From: a filamentous cyanobacterium CCT1
Lineage (GTDB): Bacteria; Cyanobacteriota; Cyanobacteriia; Phormidesmidales; Phormidesmidaceae
Reading direction: 5' to 3'
DNA length: 64,000 nucleotides
Assembly (NCBI GenBank): GCA_003017855.1
Contig: PYER01000003.1
Location: forward strand, 1 to 64,000
Part shown: positions 61,544-64,000 of the stretch, piece after piece
Layout of the letters: the number at the start of each line of letters is the position of its first letter
Numbering within the stretch: the first letter of the stretch is position 1
Notes under the pieces: generated by a model
What the model saw: only the letters and a program-made list of their open reading frames with translations
What the model was told of the DNA's origin: nothing
The model's database searches: none
Program-made: the position numbers and the translations under genes

Positions 61544-62257
61544 CTAAAGCCCAGCGAACCACTCGTAGCCCCGGTCTTCCCAGTAGCCCAGGCGGGGCCT
61601 TAGCTCATTCATAAACGTAATTTGAGTCACCCACTTGCTCTGTTTGTAGCCCAGCTTAATCGGCGAGGCCAGTCGCAGCGGGGCACCGTTATCCACCGAG
61701 AGGGGCTGCCCGTTTTTCTGGTAGACCATCAGGGTTTGGGGATGCAGCGACGAGGCCAAATCCCAGCTTTCGTAGTAGCCGTCGGCGGAGGTAAAGAAGA
61801 CGTAGCGCACCCCAGCTTTGGGCTGCACCAGCTGGGCCAGGGTTTGTAGCTGCACGCCGCCCCACTGCACGATCGCCGCCCAGCCCTCCACGCAGACGTG
61901 ACGAATCACCATGTCTTTGAAGGGTAGGGCCTGCAGATCGGCCAGGGAAAACTGCATCGGCTGGTTGACCTCGCCATCGACCACCAAGCGAAACTGCTCG
62001 GGGTCAAGCTGGGGCGTTTCGTCAAAGGTGTTGATCAGCAGCTGGTCGGGCTGAATGGCGCTAATAGGGAACTCGGGCACCGGGCTTTGCGACAGCAGCA
62101 GCTGCTCGATCGCCTGGTTCAAAGGCTCGGTGAGCTGGCCCACCCGGCGCGACCCTAGGCTGGTTCCGCAGCCGTTGAGCAGCAGGCCAGCCCCCGACAG
62201 ACCCGCCCCAATCAGCAGGCGGCGGCGGGAGAGCGATGGCGGAAGAATGAGGCCCAT
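61544..62257 (-). CDS. molybdopterin-dependent oxidoreductase (sulfite oxidase/MsrP-like)
   Basis: A 237-residue protein. The N-terminus (SRRRLLIGAGLSGAGLLLNGCG) combines a twin-arginine signal with a lipobox-like LLNGC, so it may be a Tat-exported lipoprotein. The oxidoreductase-molybdopterin domain (about 70-237) has VDGEVNQPMQFSLADLQALP, the molybdenum-ligand Cys in IRHVCVEGWAAIVQWGG, and DNGAPLRLASPIKLGYKQSKWVTQI. It lies 21 bp after a cytochrome b561-like gene, echoing the MsrP-MsrQ pair that repairs methionine sulfoxide in the periplasm. The true substrate is unknown. Confidence 0.88.
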   Translation of the reverse strand: MGLILPPSLSRRRLLIGAGLSGAGLLLNGCGTSLGSRRVGQLTEPLNQAIEQLLLSQSPVPEFPISAIQPDQLLINTFDETPQLDPEQFRLVVDGEVNQPMQFSLADLQALPFKDMVIRHVCVEGWAAIVQWGGVQLQTLAQLVQPKAGVRYVFFTSADGYYESWDLASSLHPQTLMVYQKNGQPLSVDNGAPLRLASPIKLGYKQSKWVTQITFMNELRPRLGYWEDRGYEWFAGL

Positions 62258-62278
62258 AGGAAAACTCTGGGGTAACGG

Positions 62279-62878
62279 CTAGACGAACATTGACTTGATC
62301 AGGCGCAGGTTACCGACCTTAAGCGCCAGCAGCGAGTGAACCAGGCTGAAGGCCAGCACGATGGGCACGGTCAAAAAGTGGACGGTACGCAGGGTTTGCC
62401 AGTTGCCAAACAGGGCCGCCAGCCAGTGGAGCTGGGCGGGTTTGTACATGGCCAGGCCGCTTGCGATCGCCAGCAGCAGCACCGGCACAATGGCGGTATA
62501 CACCAGCCGATGCTTGGCAAAGTTTTTGCGCTTTTCGTTCTGGCTGGCGCGCAGGGCCTTGAGATCACCGCTGCTGGCAAAGCGGTGCTGCCACCGCCGG
62601 GTGACAAAGACAAAAACGCCGTAGGCCAGCAGGTTGAGCGAATACACCCACATGATCGCAAAGTGCCAGGCCCGCCCCCCGGCCAGCCAGCCGCCCAGCA
62701 GCACCAGCTCCGGAAAATCCCACCCGGCCCGACCGCCAAAGACGGGGTTGGCGTTGTAGATTTGCAGGCCGCTCGCCATCATGAGCAGCAGGGCGATGAT
62801 GTTGACCCAGTGAAAGGTTTTGGCCAGGGCAGACTGACTGGGGAACTTGGCGTTTCGCTTGGTTGCTGATGCCGTCAT
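62279..62878 (-). CDS. cytochrome b561/MsrQ-like membrane protein
   Basis: A 199-residue protein with four membrane helices and four well-placed His residues for two b-type haems: FHWVNIIALLLMMASGLQIY, RAWHFAIMWVYSLNLLAY, TAIVPVLLLAIASGLAMY and TVHFLTVPIVLAFSLVHSLLAL. It should pass electrons across or from the membrane quinone pool to the molybdoenzyme encoded 21 bp downstream. The family is the Ni-Fe hydrogenase/formate dehydrogenase-type cytochrome b. The haem count is inferred. Confidence 0.85.
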   Translation of the reverse strand: MTASATKRNAKFPSQSALAKTFHWVNIIALLLMMASGLQIYNANPVFGGRAGWDFPELVLLGGWLAGGRAWHFAIMWVYSLNLLAYGVFVFVTRRWQHRFASSGDLKALRASQNEKRKNFAKHRLVYTAIVPVLLLAIASGLAMYKPAQLHWLAALFGNWQTLRTVHFLTVPIVLAFSLVHSLLALKVGNLRLIKSMFV

Positions 62879-62905
62879 GGGATTACCTGGGGTGAAGCAT
62901 TTTTT

Positions 62906-63595
62906 CTAAAGCGGCAGGGTAGGGAAGAGCGGGGCCAGCCAGAGCTGAATTTTGATATCCCAACCGAGCAGAATGGCGATCGCAGTGCCGACGATCAGCC
63001 CGCCGCCCAATCGCTGAAGCTGGGCGCTGTGGCGGCGCAGTCCCAGCAATCGCTGGCTGATAGAACGGCCGCCGTATGCGATCGCAAGCAAAGGCAGGGC
63101 GGCCCCCAGCCCATAGGCTACCAACAGGCCAAAGGCACCAGCCACCTGGCGATCGACGGCCGCCAGTACCAGAATGCTGCCCAGCACCGGCCCAGCGCAG
63201 GGGGTCCAGAGCAGGCCCAGCTGGGTGCCGAGCCAGAACTCGCCTCGCAGGCCCAGGCGAGGGGTTTCTTTCAGCGATTTGCCCAGGGGTAGGTAGCTGA
63301 GGGCGCGGTAACTCAGGGTGGGGAACAGGGCGGCGATGCCCAGGGCGAGCAGAATGGCGATCGCGCCGTAGCGCAGTCCGTTGGCAAGGCCTGTAAACCA
63401 GCTGGCGGTGAGGCCCAGCAGGCTGCCCGCTGCAGCAAAGCCCCCGACTAAACCCGTCACCAGTGCCACCGGGCCAAGGCGATGCGACTGCAGCGATCGC
63501 CCCACTACTACCGGCAGCACCGGCAAAATGCAGGGCGACAGCACGGTCAACAGCCCACCCAGCCACGCCAACCCCAGCGATGTGCCTGCCACCAT
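62906..63595 (-). CDS. CcdA/DsbD-type thiol-electron transporter
   Basis: The ATG at 63595 (MVAGTSLGLAWLGGLLTVLS) gives 229 residues; the track start overlaps the preceding gene. Six helices carry the two CcdA cysteines, in LSPCILPVLP and WTPCAGPVLG. The protein passes reducing equivalents from cytoplasmic thioredoxin to periplasmic partners. It starts 4 bp after the stop of the thioredoxin-like gene and ends 27 bp before the cytochrome gene, so all four redox genes may be one transcript. Confidence 0.92.
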   Translation of the reverse strand: MVAGTSLGLAWLGGLLTVLSPCILPVLPVVVGRSLQSHRLGPVALVTGLVGGFAAAGSLLGLTASWFTGLANGLRYGAIAILLALGIAALFPTLSYRALSYLPLGKSLKETPRLGLRGEFWLGTQLGLLWTPCAGPVLGSILVLAAVDRQVAGAFGLLVAYGLGAALPLLAIAYGGRSISQRLLGLRRHSAQLQRLGGGLIVGTAIAILLGWDIKIQLWLAPLFPTLPL

Positions 63596-63599
63596 AGCC

Positions 63600-64000
63600 T
63601 TACCCCAAAAGCGCGCGAATGGTTTGCTCGGTGGTGTCGTAGGCCCCTTCGCCAATGTGGTCGTAGCGCAAAAACCCGTCGCGATTGGCCAGAAACAGGT
63701 GGGGCCAGTAGCGGTTGCTGTAGGCCCGCCAGGTCTGAAAATCGTTGTCCAGGGGCACCGGGTAGGTAATGTCGTACTGCTCTAGCGCCCGGCGAATGTT
63801 GTTGACGTCGCGCTCGTAGGCGAACTCTGGAGTGTGCACACCGATAATTTTCAAGCCCTGGTCGGCGTAGCGCTGGTGCCAGCCCACCAGCGCAGGCAGA
63901 GTGCGCTGGCAGTTGATGCAGCCAAACGTCCAGAACTGAAGCAAGACCACGTTGCCCCTGAGGCTGGCAACGGTCAGCGGGTCAGAGTTGAGCCACTGGC
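63600..64000 (-). CDS. thioredoxin-like (TlpA/redoxin) protein, 5' truncated by the window
   Basis: The reading frame is open past the internal GTG of the track to the window end (QWLNSDPLTVASLRGNVVLL), so the N-terminus lies outside. The thioredoxin fold is clear: VVLLQFWTFGCINCQRTLPALVGW with the active site CINC, then IGVHTPEFAYERD and PVPLDNDFQTWRAYSNRYWPHLFL with the cis-Pro region. Such proteins are periplasmic thiol reductants that receive electrons from CcdA, encoded 4 bp downstream. Confidence 0.88.
   Translation of the reverse strand, partial: QWLNSDPLTVASLRGNVVLLQFWTFGCINCQRTLPALVGWHQRYADQGLKIIGVHTPEFAYERDVNNIRRALEQYDITYPVPLDNDFQTWRAYSNRYWPHLFLANRDGFLRYDHIGEGAYDTTEQTIRALLG

Overview
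The window is cyanobacterial chromosome. It encodes photosystem I subunit PsaD, the PSI-biogenesis protein BtpA, a Tic20 homologue, a CPP1-like J-domain protein, an SLH-domain protein and 4-hydroxyphenylpyruvate dioxygenase. The palindrome GCGATCGC (HIP1) recurs throughout. Most of the sequence is GC-rich. The style of the intergenic repeats and small conserved proteins suggests a filamentous Leptolyngbya/Nodosilinea-type genome, but the genus is an inference. I found no rRNA, tRNA, CRISPR array or transposase gene.

Layout. 0-11.5 kb is core: the end of a YeeE/YedE transporter, a DUF202 protein, atpC-atpB on the minus strand, ppk1, an RhlE-type helicase, small conserved genes (DUF29, SRPBCC) and an ACT-malic enzyme. 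11.6-22.2 kb is an accessory stretch, markedly AT-rich from about 15.1 to 22.2 kb. It holds a repeat-containing hypothetical, a membrane protein with two C-terminal repeats, and then a compact regulated cluster. In that cluster an XRE-family regulator is divergent from a gene series encoding two small cyanobacterial proteins, a minimal SepF-like protein, a NACHT/STAND NTPase, a tightly coupled partner and a sigma-70 factor. A convergent unknown gene and probable gene debris follow. 22.2-27.1 kb carries GNAT, an exported protein, and a MacA/MacB-like exporter whose adaptor and permease genes are separated by DUF29 and Uma2 genes, with no ATPase gene between them. 27.2-47 kb is mainly core metabolism and photosynthesis (oxidoreductase, HPPD, CPP1-like, cation/proton antiporter, TrkA-like protein, SDR, psaD, trpE, SLH protein, rpsF, FAH hydrolase, Tic20, DEAD helicase, rimO, btpA), with repeat-rich intergenic gaps. 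47-56.8 kb has VKOR-thioredoxin, DUF2267, CapA-like, ammonium transporter and a DUF1989-GcvT fusion. 57-64 kb has a MASE1-PAS-GGDEF diguanylate cyclase coupled to a DUF2442 protein, an MDR dehydrogenase, and a minus-strand redox series at the edge: thioredoxin-like, CcdA, cytochrome b561-like, molybdopterin oxidoreductase.

Two signals stand out. The first is the 14.3-20.5 kb cluster. Its intergenic control region has two identical dyads, ATCTAC-N7-GTAGAT, centred 44 bp apart. One overlaps the -10 region of a TTGACA promoter for the operon. The other overlaps the likely -35 region of the regulator's own promoter. The combination of an NTP-driven STAND switch, a SepF-like protein and a dedicated sigma factor suggests an inducible stress, defence or division-control module; this function is inferred. 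The second is a family of non-coding elements exactly 110 bp long with imperfect terminal inverted repeats (consensus near TNATACCGAATCC), present in three intergenic copies, with related degenerate palindromes and at least two other repeat families between 37 and 51 kb.
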